This document shows, in pieces, positions 47,201 through 56,055 of a stretch of 64,000 bases of DNA (the first letter of the stretch is position 1; the number at the start of each line of letters is the position of its first letter). Under the pieces are notes generated by a model. The model searched no databases. It was given only the letters and a program-made list of their open reading frames with translations, and had not been told where the DNA came from. The stretch is from Solen grandis (Eukaryota; Mollusca; Bivalvia; Adapedonta; Solenidae), in the NCBI GenBank assembly GCA_021229015.1, contig CM037795.1:19053166-19117165 (forward strand). Direction: 5' to 3'. The translations under genes were made by a program, and so were the position numbers.

Positions 47201-49140
47201 GGCTTGGCCAATTTGAAAAATATTTTGCAGGAATGTTCCTTGGATGAAGCTCTACTAAAGTTGTATAAATGGTTCTGGTCCATTGCATAATTAGGTCACA
47301 AGAGGTAAAAATAGATTTTAAAAATGCAAACTTTGAAAATCTTCTTCTGCAAAACTGCAAGGCCTAGAGATTAGATATTTGGTATGTAGCATCATCTTAT
47401 GGGCCACTACCAAGATTGTATAAATCATAGCCCTATGGTGATAAATGACCCCGCACCAGGGGTCACTTGTTTTACATAGAGTTATATAGAAAAATCTTAA
47501 AAAATCTTCTTCTATGAATCCATAAGGCCTAGAGCTTAGATATTTGGTATGTAGCATCACCTTATGGGCCACTACCAAGATTGTACAAATCATAGCCCTA
47601 TGGTGATAAATGACCCCGCACCAGGGGTCACTTGTTTTACATAGAGTTATATAGGAAAATCTTAAAAAATCTTCTTCCATTAATGCATAAGGCCTAGAGC
47701 TTAGATATTTGGTATGAAGCATCATCTTATGGGCCACTACCAAGATTGTACAAATCATAGCCCAATGGTGATAAATGACCCCACACCAGGGGTCACTTGT
47801 TTTACATAGAGTTAAATAGGAAAATCTTAAAAAATCTTCTTCTATGAATCAATCCAGCTAAGATTTTTGGTATGTAGTAGCATCTAATGGTTCATTACAA
47901 AGATTTTCAAAGTCTTGGCCCTACGGTGATAAATGACCCTGCGCCCAAGTCTTCTCTGAAACCATATGGCCCATTGCTTAGATATTTGGTGTGTAGTATT
48001 GTCAGGGGTAAAATGTTTTAGATTAAGTTATATCAGAATCCTTGTCTGTTTAAAAACCTTGACATCAGTTGAAGCAATGGTACTCAGGTGAGCGATTCAG
48101 AGCCATCATGGCCCTCTTGTTTTCATAACCGCTAATATGGCAAAATTAGTCACTAGTGACATGAAGGACATATGCAGTAGATATGTTGATAATTTTGATA
48201 TACAGATGCACAGACTTTAGAAATTGGTTTTATAAATCACAACATTGCCTTTATTAGTTACATGTAGGTGCAGTTTATTGTTGCTGTTCGTTTGTTTTTA
48301 TTTCGGCGGTCAATCAAGCTTATGTAGACAACTTTACCAAACCTTTCTTGTTATAAACATACACAAATAATGTAACCATCTTCCTTCATGGTTCCTGTTT
48401 GTGATTGCAGTAACCACGCCATTCCTGTGAATGCTGATTGCATTTTTTTGTAGATTTGTCAGTAGATCTGATAAACCAAAAGTTAAGAGAACATACAATA
48501 CTCTGATAGTTAAATAGTCTGTTTGTACAACAGGTTCCGGCAGAGCACGTGATTTCCGCTTCATTCATGTCGGCTCCTGCAGCACTGGCTATAGCGAAGA
48601 TCTCGGTCCCTGAAACACAAGTGTCCAAGATCAAAAGTCAGAAAGAGATTGACTTGCCCTCTGGGTCAGAAATATAACTTATCCTTTCCTTTTTTAAAAA
48701 CACATAATATTGCTTAAACCGTGTTGTACACGCGTTTTTATGAAAATATATCTTGACAGACATCAAACTTAGGATATATTTAAAAAGAAACATAAATTCG
48801 AGACATTCTGAAATTTGTTTTCAAAATATTAGTACAGGTACATGAATTTATCTTTAAAATAAAACTTTCTATGAAATAAAAACACTAAAATAAATGGAGA
48901 GAGAGAGGATGAGAGAGAGAGATAGAGAGAGAGAGAAGGAATGAAGGAAAATGAACGCTTTTGCACTTCAGGAAAGAGGCCAACGCAATCGAAGCCTTGA
49001 CCGTTGGTGCCACAACTGCCATAATGTTGATTGGATATGTTGTGGTCAACCTTATCGCCTTTATCTCTTTGCTGGCCTTCTTAGACGACATTCTGTCGTA
49101 TCTCGGATCCAGAGTGGATTACCCTGAGCTCAGCTTTCAG
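39274..49140 (+). CDS. SLC28A family concentrative nucleoside transporter (CNT), C-terminus missing, exon 1 frameshifted
   Basis: Seven exons (39274-39775, 41906-42047, 42561-42752, 44955-45116, 46753-46878, 48534-48664, 48972-49140) join in phase with GT-AG introns. CNTs couple nucleoside uptake to the sodium or proton gradient at the plasma membrane. Family hallmarks: GGLCVFIILSVLFSKSPRK, QFCLGLLILRWRPGYQACQW, FLGYTDVGSKFVFGEKYMDH, ILPVVVFFSAIVSFLYYVGA, VTMGTTPIEAFATASHIFIG, ESEIHAVMTGGFATVAGTI and VVVNLIAFISLLAFLDDILS. The start ATG follows GTCC and gives an acidic cytoplasmic N-terminus of about 90 residues. Two oddities: a one-base frameshift between TM1 and TM2, and GQVESS where the family has GQTESP or GQTEAP. 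The last third (human LICSYI... onward) is absent before the N gap. SLC28A1/2/3 paralogy is not assignable. Confidence 0.92.
40810..41154. mobile_element. 345-bp MITE with about 60-bp TIRs
   Basis: Left end ATGGAAGGGGATATCCGC and the inverted right end ATGGAAGGGGTATTCGCC continue in parallel for about 60 bp (TTTCTAATTTT, ATACTTGA). TSD unclear. Lies in SLC28A intron 1. Confidence 0.7.
41563..41682. mobile_element. 120-bp foldback MITE
   Basis: ATTTGTTTGTTTTGAGTAGA and the inverse of ATCCACTCAAAACAAACAAAT-like sequence form arms of about 39 bp around a 40-bp loop. A decayed relative may lie at 41768-41820. Lies in SLC28A intron 1. Confidence 0.65.
41906..42047 (+). CDS. SLC28A exon 2
   Basis: CSTVVIGLAILVFLALDIRD then WEKYVPLGGLCVFIILSVLF and SKSPRK. 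Acceptor cctcag, donor gtaagt. Corresponds to the TM3-TM4 region of CNTs. Confidence 0.93.
42048..42560 (+). other. SLC28A intron 2
   Basis: Contains ATACGGAGGATTCCGG and CGAAATAACAC motifs (42364-42467) that also occur together at 37639-37668, suggesting a shared decayed repeat. Confidence 0.4.
42561..42752 (+). CDS. SLC28A exon 3
   Basis: 64 codons in phase 0: INWVPVIWGIILQFCLGLLI, RPGYQACQWTGNQVMNFLGY, TDVGSKFVFGEKYMDHAVVF. The GLLILRxxPG and SKFVFGEKYxDH blocks are strongly conserved in SLC28A. Confidence 0.95.
43946..44030 (+). repeat. CAGA / TAGA microsatellite
   Basis: ACAG repeats pass directly into about twelve AGAT repeats. Confidence 0.9.
44165..44258. repeat. Self-complementary CT/GA microsatellite
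   Basis: A C-tract and CT repeat, two GTATGTAT spacers, then a GA repeat, so the whole can fold back on itself. Confidence 0.8.
44955..45116 (+). CDS. SLC28A exon 4
   Basis: 54 codons in phase 0: ILPVVVFFSAIVSFLYYVGA through TMGTTPIEAFATASHIFIGQ. It ends at the Gln of the HP1 nucleobase-contact motif. Confidence 0.95.
45117..46752 (+). other. SLC28A intron 4
   Basis: A strong short hairpin at 45171-45203 (ATAGTTGTGTGTAAC / GTTACTCACAACTAT) lies 55 bp past the donor. Otherwise no supported feature. Confidence 0.5.
46753..46878 (+). CDS. SLC28A exon 5
   Basis: 42 codons: VESSVALRPFWMSLTESEIH then AVMTGGFATVAGTIIAAYVE and FG. It completes the GQVE motif; the usual Thr and the following Pro are replaced by Val and Ser. 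Confidence 0.94.
47047..48124 (+). repeat. Hairpin-headed tandem-unit element, AGCTCAC family, core A
   Basis: Head AGCTCACATGAGCACAACG then TGCTCAAGGTGAGCT folds as a hairpin, followed by GTCCGTCGTCCGTGCGTGCG-like leader. Four units of about 165 bp (AAAATCTTCTTCTATGAATC, TTTGGTATGTAGCATC, CCAGGGGTCACTTG) follow. The tail is CAGGTGAGCGAT, GAGCCATCATGGCCCTC, TTGTTTT. Lies in SLC28A intron 5. A long open frame through the units is a by-product of the periodicity. Confidence 0.8.
48534..48664 (+). CDS. SLC28A exon 6
   Basis: VPAEHVISASFMSAPAALAI then KISVPETQVSKIKSQKEIDL and PSG. The ASxMSAPAxLA block is a family hallmark. The donor is the weaker gtcaga but phase 2 fits the next exon. Confidence 0.9.
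48895..48942 (+). repeat. GA microsatellite close upstream of SLC28A exon 7
   Basis: About 45 bp of interrupted GA repeat, ending some 30 bp before the exon 7 acceptor, where a pyrimidine tract would be expected. Confidence 0.85.
48972..49140 (+). CDS. SLC28A exon 7 (last recovered)
   Basis: KEANAIEALTVGATTAIMLI then VVVNLIAFISLLAFLDDILS and RVDYPELSFQ, donor gtaagg. Human counterparts (NLLEAATQGA, VNLIAFLALLSF, DYPQLSFE) continue for about 200 more residues that are not found here. Confidence 0.93.
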
Positions 49141-49398
49141 GTAAGGATACATCCCCTCAGGTTTCAAAATGGTTTTGTTAAGGTCATCAGGCACAAATTC
49201 ACTGATTGAACATAGAGCGATGAATATGGTGATTTGTGTTCTTGAGCTTGCTGACTCACTCCTCCTTACAAACTTATCATTTGTGTCCCCAATCTCACTC
49301 TTTAAATGGAAGATACCATCAACAAATAGGAATATAGAGTTTGAAAATGGGCAATTTTATCACTGAAATCCCATAAAATTAGAATTATAACATTCATA

Positions 49399-50448
49399 CG
49401 AGGATTGTTCAAATATGATTGCATCTAGAACGTTATCTTGCACAATGATGCGAAAATCACCATGTCTTCCGCTTGCATTGCCTACTTGTGTATACTTATA
49501 TAAAATGTTTGGTAGAAGAACAGAGTACGCCGTTGAAATACGGTCCTTATATTAAGAATCGCTGTATTTTTCGCATAGGTTGTAAAGATAATTATATCTT
49601 TTCTGTTTTGGCACAATTAAATGTTTCGACAGGTATTCCTCGGTTTAAGAAATTCAAATGTGGGTTACAAGGTAGTTTCAACAGAAAATACGTACCATGA
49701 TAGCAACGTCTGACAGGATGATTGCAAAAGTGAAAGAAATAGTTGTAACTGATGCAAGAGACACCGTTAGGCAAATAGCTGATATAGTTGGCCTTTCATT
49801 AGGAGCAGCTCATATATGAGGAAGATATGTGCTAGATGAATTCCACATGAGTAGAAAAGGGCACACGTGCAATGCGCGAAAATGTTGCTTGAACAGTTTC
49901 AAAAATACAATGCACAGTCTTTCGCAAATGTCTTCACTGTTGACGGACGAGGCATGGGTTTACTTCTTTAAGCCCAAACAAAAGATTTAGAACAATGTTT
50001 CTGTAACAAATCAGCAAATGCGAAGTTTTACAAGACTCAAGTTCTTCGAAAACTCATGATATATTTAAAAAAACCAAAGACTCACAACAGGTTTGGCCAA
50101 TGTTAGATTGCTGCATGACAATGTGTCATCGCACATGGCGTCTATTGTACATGACTTTCTGAATTAGGAAATGGGTTGTTGCTCTCCCTCACTCTCCTTT
50201 TTTTTCCCAGGTCTCAAAAAATATCTTTCAGGTCGAAAATTTGTCCAGCGCAAACAATATTCCAGTGTTTCCAAAGTATACCTAGAAAAGATTATATAAT
50301 TGCTTTCAAGGATTGGATCAGAAGACTGTAACTTTGCAGATCTGTTGGAGGTGACTAATTCGTGGGGACCAAATGAAATGTTCATTGGAATCTGTCAAGG
50401 ATACATTTTTATGTGTTTATAGAAGCATTCAGATTTGAACTTTCCTCG
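49399..50448 (+). mobile_element. mariner-family DNA transposon, inactivated
   Basis: 1,050 bp flanked by TA (49397-49398, 50449-50450). TIRs of about 30 bp start CGAGGATTGTTCAAAT on the left and CGAGGAAAGTTCAAAT, inverted, on the right. The translation in shifting frames shows mariner motifs: KVKEIVVTDARDTVRQI, LLTDEAWVYFFKP (first catalytic Asp region) and RLLHDNVSSHMAS (second Asp). Several frameshifts and stops make it non-functional. Lies just past the last recovered SLC28A exon. Confidence 0.9.
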
Positions 50449-50629
50449 TATTTACTGTATACACATTTTATAATGCCATTATTCAGACTCTCCAAATAAC
50501 ATTACATTTTATTTTGTATTATTATTACAGCTTTTTTACCAGAGTTAAGACGATCGCGATATTTTCTATTATCACACACGACTAAATTTTACACTGTCAC
50601 CGGTATTTTTTTTTTAAACAAAGACCTAT

Positions 50630-51065
50630 CAACAAAGATTGCGGCAAGTAATCTAGATCTCACAAAAGCACGTAACAATTGTGCAATTCTCGCAAAGTCA
50701 CGCTTTCAGATATCTCCCTTTTCTATTGAAGATATGTGAAAGTATCTTACAATAGAATAATACATTAACATCAAAATGATACCTAATTTATTAAAATAAG
50801 TTAAGAAATAAAATATTTTATGTAAAAAAGAGAAAAGTACCTGCATGATGGTAACTATGTAAAATATGTTGTTTTTCTGCTACAGTGATTGAATTTAAAT
50901 CATAATTTAAAATATTTTTTAAAATAAATCAAATTGAAAATAATTTGTTGCAGTAGAGAAATGATTATTTCAAAATATTGTTACATTTCCCTCTGTGATT
51001 TTTCCATACTTTTTTGAAAGTTTGCAGTTTGAGTGCGTAAACAATATTTCCGCTGGCTTTTACAG
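50630..51065 (+). repeat. Duplicated segment, copy 2 (MITE-free)
   Basis: Paralogous to 35458-36240, with moderate divergence. At the position of MITE E it reads CTTTTTTGAAAGTTTGCAG uninterrupted. Confidence 0.7.
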
Positions 51066-51127
51066 GAGTATATATTTTACATAAATAAATATTTATCTAC
51101 TCCTAAAGTAAATTCCCCACCCAGAGA

Positions 51128-51227
51128 NNNNNNNNNNNNNNNNNNNNNNNNNNNNNNNNNNNNNNNNNNNNNNNNNNNNNNNNNNNNNNNNNNNNNNNNN
51201 NNNNNNNNNNNNNNNNNNNNNNNNNNN
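51128..51227. other. Assembly gap, exactly 100 N
   Basis: Second placeholder gap. SLC28A is cut off to its left and an unrelated LRR gene lies to its right. Confidence 0.98.
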
Positions 51228-51439
51228 CAAATAACAGAAAATTAAAATATGAAATTCTGATTTCTTTTTTTTTTTAAAAATACAATCAAAACAAAATGGC
51301 ATCAAAAGGCCATCAGGTGCATGTCACCACTGATGCCATAATGATTGACTTTGATATTTAAGGCTGTCATTTATGAAGATAATATTATTGTCATCTTTCC
51401 TAAAATGATTAGTTTATTATATTAGGAGTTATACATAAT

Positions 51440-52115
51440 GTCTAGCCTCTCATGTGTATGGGAGAGACCTAACGTTTTTGCCGTCCATCTGTGCATTTCT
51501 TTGTCATATAATCTTTGTGTTGCGCATATCTCCCAAAGAAATTCAACTGGAGTTTTGCAATTTTACGGGAAATAATATTGGCATGTGAACTTGTGCTAGG
51601 GGGGTTAATACTCGGCTGTCATTCAGTAATAGAAATGTTATGGGCCCTTTCCATAGAATGTGCTCAAAACTTTGTGTCGCACAAATCTCCTAATGTGTTT
51701 CAATTAAAGTTTTGCAATTTTACAGGAAGTATATCTATATGTTAACTGGTATGTTGGGGTTTCAACTTGGTTAGCGGTCAGTTAAGACAGAGTAATGGAC
51801 CCTTTACTTAGAATGTAGTTTAAACATTGTGTCTGACATTATGTCTGACATATCTCCCAAAGTATTTCAGTGGGAGTCTAGAGATTCAACAGGAAGGTAT
51901 ATCAGCAAATAAATGTGTACCACTGGGGTTTTCATTTCACTATCGTTGTCCAGTTACAGCAGGGTTATGGTCCCTTACTTTTAATGTACTTTAAACTTTA
52001 TGCCATACATACTCTCAAACTATTTCAGTAAGGGTCTTTACTCTTACAGAAAGGTATATCGAAATGAGAAGATATTTGCTAATTAGTTAACATGCACTGA
52101 ATAAAAATTGGCCAT
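51440..52115 (+). repeat. Hairpin-headed tandem-unit element, CTCTCATGTGTATGGGAGAG family
   Basis: Head TCTCATGTGTATGGGAGA, leader GCCGTCCATCTGTGC, then about four units of roughly 160 bp, each with ATATCTCCCAAAG, TTTCAGT/TTGCAATTTTAC and GGAAGTATATC-like blocks. Tail not found. Confidence 0.55.
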
Positions 52116-52150
52116 TTCATGATTTCTTTCCTTTCATAATAATTCTTGAC

Positions 52151-54894
52151 TTTTTATCTCACCTGAGCAACAAGCTATTAGGATCCATGAGTGTCCATTG
52201 TCCGTCTGTTGTTGTTAACAATTAGTGTTTGCATTCTAGCATCGTCAATTGCTAAGCAATCATTTTCAGACTTTATGACAATCTTTGCCATAATCTCTCG
52301 ACCAAGTTTGTTTATGGCTGATATTTGCCTATTAGGTCAGGAGTTATGGCCTTTTTCATATTAAAAAAAATGCCACATTTCATGTTTGCACTCTAGCATC
52401 TTCATTTCTAAAGTGATCATCTTCAAACTTCATGACAGCATTAATGGCAATAAATTCTTGGCCAGTTTTAAAAATGGCTGACATAGGCCAATTAGGTCAG
52501 GATCGAGTTTTGGCACTTTTAATATTTAAAAATGTCAGATTTCACTTTGTTTGCACTCTATCGTCTTTATTTCTAAAGCTATATTCATCAAACTTTATAA
52601 CAATGCTTATTGCCATAATCTCTCTACCAAGTTCGAATTTTGCTGATATTGGCCAATTAGGTCAGGATTATGGCCCTTTAAGTATCCCTTTAAATATTAA
52701 AAAAAAAAACTGATTTCAGTTTGTTTGCAATCAAGCCATCATCATTTCTAATGCAGTCATCTTCAAACTTTATGACAATGTTTATAGCTATAATCTCTCG
52801 GCCAAGATCGATTATTGCTGATATTGAACAGTTAGGTCAGGAGTTATGGCCCTTTTTATACTAAAAAATGCAAGAGTTCACTGTTTGCACTCAAACATCT
52901 TAATTTTTAAGCATTTTTTTTTCCTCCAAAATTCATGGAAATGTTTAAAACCATAATCTTGGCCCAAGTTCGATTATGGCTGATATTGGCCATTTAGGTC
53001 TGGAGTTATGGCCCTTTAATTCTTATAAATGCCAGATTTTAATATTGTTTACGCCCTAGCATCTTCATTTCTTAAGCAATCATTTTGAGGTTTCATGACA
53101 TTGTTTTTGGCCATAATCTTGCAGCAAAGTTTGACTTTAAATTTTAACCACAGATACTGTTTGGTTTGTAGAATTGAAATGATCTCATGGATTGGGTATT
53201 CAGTACAACTATACTAAAATGTACGCTTGTGTAGCATCCTTTAGGCACAGTAGGCATGTGCCTACACATATTTTCTATAAGATGCAATAAAGGAAGAGAA
53301 TGTAACACAGAGAGTTGTAAAGCAGATTTCTAATGTTTTCACATTTTACAAAATTGTGTCGAATAATGCATGTACGGAAAGCATAGTATACGAAGATAAA
53401 CCTTTCATTGTTTGATATATTATTTAAAAAAATAAGACAAGTGCTGAATATCGTGCTTATATTTCTGATCGTTTGAATTTAAAATGTAAAACAAACATCA
53501 TGGCAGCTGATCAAGACTCTCTATATTTCGTGGAACTGGGGAGGAGACAAACGAATGTTGGCTCCTGAACAAAAGATTTGTTTCGATTTTGTCATTTTCA
53601 TAATGGGTATCCCACCAGATTAATAATTCTGTCTAATAAAAGCGTCATCAATGGAGTACATATGGGAATATTAAACAATCTATATAAGCTATAACAAGCT
53701 ATATTCATGTTAAATAATCAAGGGTCCATGGAAAGCTCTGTGATGACTTGTTGCTCCTGATACAGACGATCTCAAGTATGGTCAGTTTTATGCCAAGTGG
53801 ATAAGTTATATTTTATTAAATTTCCAAGCAGGTTTTATAGCAGATATTTTCTGCTGAAAACAAAGCGAAATAGTGATAGAACAAACAAGTATATTCCAGT
53901 TATAACACAAGTTTAGCTGTGGAAGTATGTGTACATCAATTTATTACAAATACTGAAACTGATAAGTCTTCCAGTTCAATGAACTGGCAAAACTACCATC
54001 TATATTGTTACAAATAAGTCACATTTATTGCAGAAGTAATGCACACAAATGCAAAATTCATACATGCATAAAGTTAGTACCAATAATAGTATATTTTATT
54101 ACAAATTTATCTTTTGAATTAGTGATTTAACAGTAATGTACATGACTGAAGTTCCGATGGTTTTTGCTCAATTTAAAGAGAAACTTATATATATTTTATT
54201 CATAAGTTTTAAACAGATATATGTCATAACAGAGAGAGAGACTTGAAGTATTCAGATTAATATTTTAACTGTTAAACAAAACCGCTACACCATTCCTTTT
54301 AAAGACACGCATCTGGATTATTTTTGTTTAATAATTGTTTAAATTTGCTTTACAGCATTTTGATTTTAAAACAGGCAATACATATTTGCTTTTCTCTTGT
54401 GAATGTGAGGGTGGTTAGTGGTAAATATTTTATATATATATAAATATATATAAAAAAACTTCATCAGTCCAGCAAGATTTCTGTCAAAATCATTACCTTA
54501 AGTGATTTAGATACCATACAGACTTTGATGTATGTTGTTCTCAGAACATAATGATTCTGTGAGAGTTGTGAATTTCAATATTATAGTGTAAAGGCTATAT
54601 ATAAGAGTATACAGCAAGTTTGGTCAGTAATAAACTAATTCAAGTATTTATTGCTTGAAAATCCACACAAAATGGTTATTCTCTAATCGAAAGGAAAGCC
54701 TCAAAACCAACCAGAATGTACCTACAGCCTTGGAAATATCAAAAAGTCCCCCAAGGGCCCCACACCCAAAGAAATTGTGCCTACACATCAAGTTAGGTCA
54801 AGCTACGCCCCAGATGTAGTAACGTAATTGTATAGGCAATGAAGGCAATATTTCTCAGGTGAGCATCTTCAGGGCTATCTTGGCCCTCTTGTTA
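52151..54894 (+). repeat. Hairpin-headed tandem-unit element, AGCTCAC family, core B (first copy, interrupted)
   Basis: Decayed head TATCTCACCTGAGC, leader GTCCATTGTCCGTCTG, then about six units (CTAGCATCTTCATTTCTAAG, CTTCAAACTTTATGACAAT, GGTCAGGAGTTATGGCCC) to about 53140. The tail CTCAGGTGAGCATC, AGGGCTATCTTGGCCCTC is at 54854-54892. The intervening 53140-54850 is unrelated sequence, partly ending CTACGCCCC like a hAT terminus, probably an insertion. Confidence 0.65.
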
Positions 54895-55020
54895 TTATGC
54901 CTCTTCAGATTCTTCTGTATTGTGGAGTTAGGCCATCCAAAAGCCTAGTATGGGGGAAAATTGGGAAATTTTAGTGTTTAAAGGATAATTAAAAGTAAGA
55001 TATTGATGAAAGAAATGAAC

Positions 55021-55192
55021 ATTCTATATCGATACCAGGTGTAATTGCTTTGGCATCTTAAACATTCTATCTCAATTCCAGGTGTAATTGCTCAGGCATC
55101 TTTACCATTCCATCTCTATTCCAGGTGCAGTTACTCAGGCATCTTTACCATTCCATCTCAATTCCAGGTGTGATTGCTCTGGCATCTTCTTG
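55021..55192 (+). repeat. 4 x 43-bp tandem repeat spanning a splice acceptor
   Basis: Units start at 55021, 55064, 55107 and 55150. Each reads ATTCTATCTCAATTCCAG then GTGTAATTGCTCAGGCATC, that is, an acceptor plus the first 25 nt of the LRR exon. Only the last unit leads into the open exon. Confidence 0.9.
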
Positions 55193-55311
55193 TCCCCATC
55201 TGGAATACCTGGACCTGAGCGGGTGTTTCGAGGTCACCAATGACATTTTTGAAGGATTCAGACATACCTGTCCTGGAGATGTCCAGAAAACCATTGACCT
55301 TTACCTTGGTG
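55168..55311 (+). CDS. Leucine-rich-repeat (F-box/LRR-like) protein, exon a
   Basis: Acceptor ATTCCAG; the frame gives VIALASSCPHLEYLDLSGCF then EVTNDIFEGFRHTCPGDVQK and TIDLYLGG, ending in phase 1 before gtatgt. LEYLDLSGC.xVTNDxF is the cysteine-containing LRR consensus seen in FBXL/AMN1-type proteins, which act as substrate receptors of SCF ubiquitin ligases. The specific family member is not recognised and no F-box is in view. Both splice sites sit in tandem repeats. Confidence 0.6.
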
Positions 55312-55561
55312 GTATGTTCAGAAAACCATTGACCTTTACCTTGGTGGTATGTTCAGAAAACCTTTGACCTTTACCTTGGTGGTATGTTCAGAAAACCTTT
55401 GACCTTTACCTTGGTGGTATGGTCAGAAAACTGTTGACCTTTACCTTGGTGGTATGTTCAGAAAACCTTTTGACTTTTACCATGGTGGTATGTCCAGAAA
55501 ACCTTTGACCTTTACCGTGGTGGTATGTTCAGAAAACCTTTGACCTTTACCTTGGTGGTAT
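55281..55561 (+). repeat. 8 x 35-bp minisatellite spanning a splice donor
   Basis: Units of 35 bp (one of 36) with CAGAAAACCATTGACC, TTTACCTTGGTG and the donor GTATGTT. The first unit is the end of the LRR exon and its donor; seven more copies follow in the intron. Confidence 0.9.
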
Positions 55562-55596
55562 GTTCAATGTTCTATACACATACATAAAGTATTCAT

Positions 55597-55945
55597 TGCA
55601 ACCAAAATTGGTTAAAGTTTTGCATGCAATACATTTTAATAACTAGCTATTATGATTGATTTAATACTTCAATAAGGTCTTCAGGTATATCATACAAGCA
55701 AGTAAGATAACTCTTAATGCAAATTTTGGCCCTTTTTGAACTTGGAATTTTTTGCAGCAAAAAGAAATGGGATTTACTTGAAACTTCACATAGGTCTGAA
55801 AGGGCATCATATCATCATGTTAGATAACTCTTCTTTGAATTCTTTTTTAATTATGGTCCCTTTTTAACTTAAAAACTTTGGTTGAAGTTCTGTGTCCAAC
55901 TTATAAGCAATGGCATACCGGTAGTCAAGTGCACTGTCTTACTTA
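55597..55945 (+). repeat. Truncated AGCTCGACTATT-family repeat
   Basis: Two units with GGTTAAAGTTTTGCATGCAA and AGATAACTCTT, ending GTAGTCAAGTGCACTGTC, matching the tail of 23701-24821. Confidence 0.55.
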
Positions 55946-56055
55946 TACCTCTTCACACTTGATGATTTAATAAGATCAATCAGCAAACATGTGCAGATAA
56001 CTGTGTCAAATAACAGCATTTACTTGTGCAATTTGACCTACATATGCCTTTTTTT

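Noticed and set aside
47318..47758. A 146-codon minus-strand open frame
   Set aside because: It lies wholly within the 165-bp tandem units of a repeat element; the protein is itself periodic and the unit length is a multiple of three, so openness is a by-product.
53140..54850. An inserted hAT element ending CTACGCCCC
   Set aside because: The right end looks hAT-like, but I could not find a matching left end or a TSD, so no element was called.
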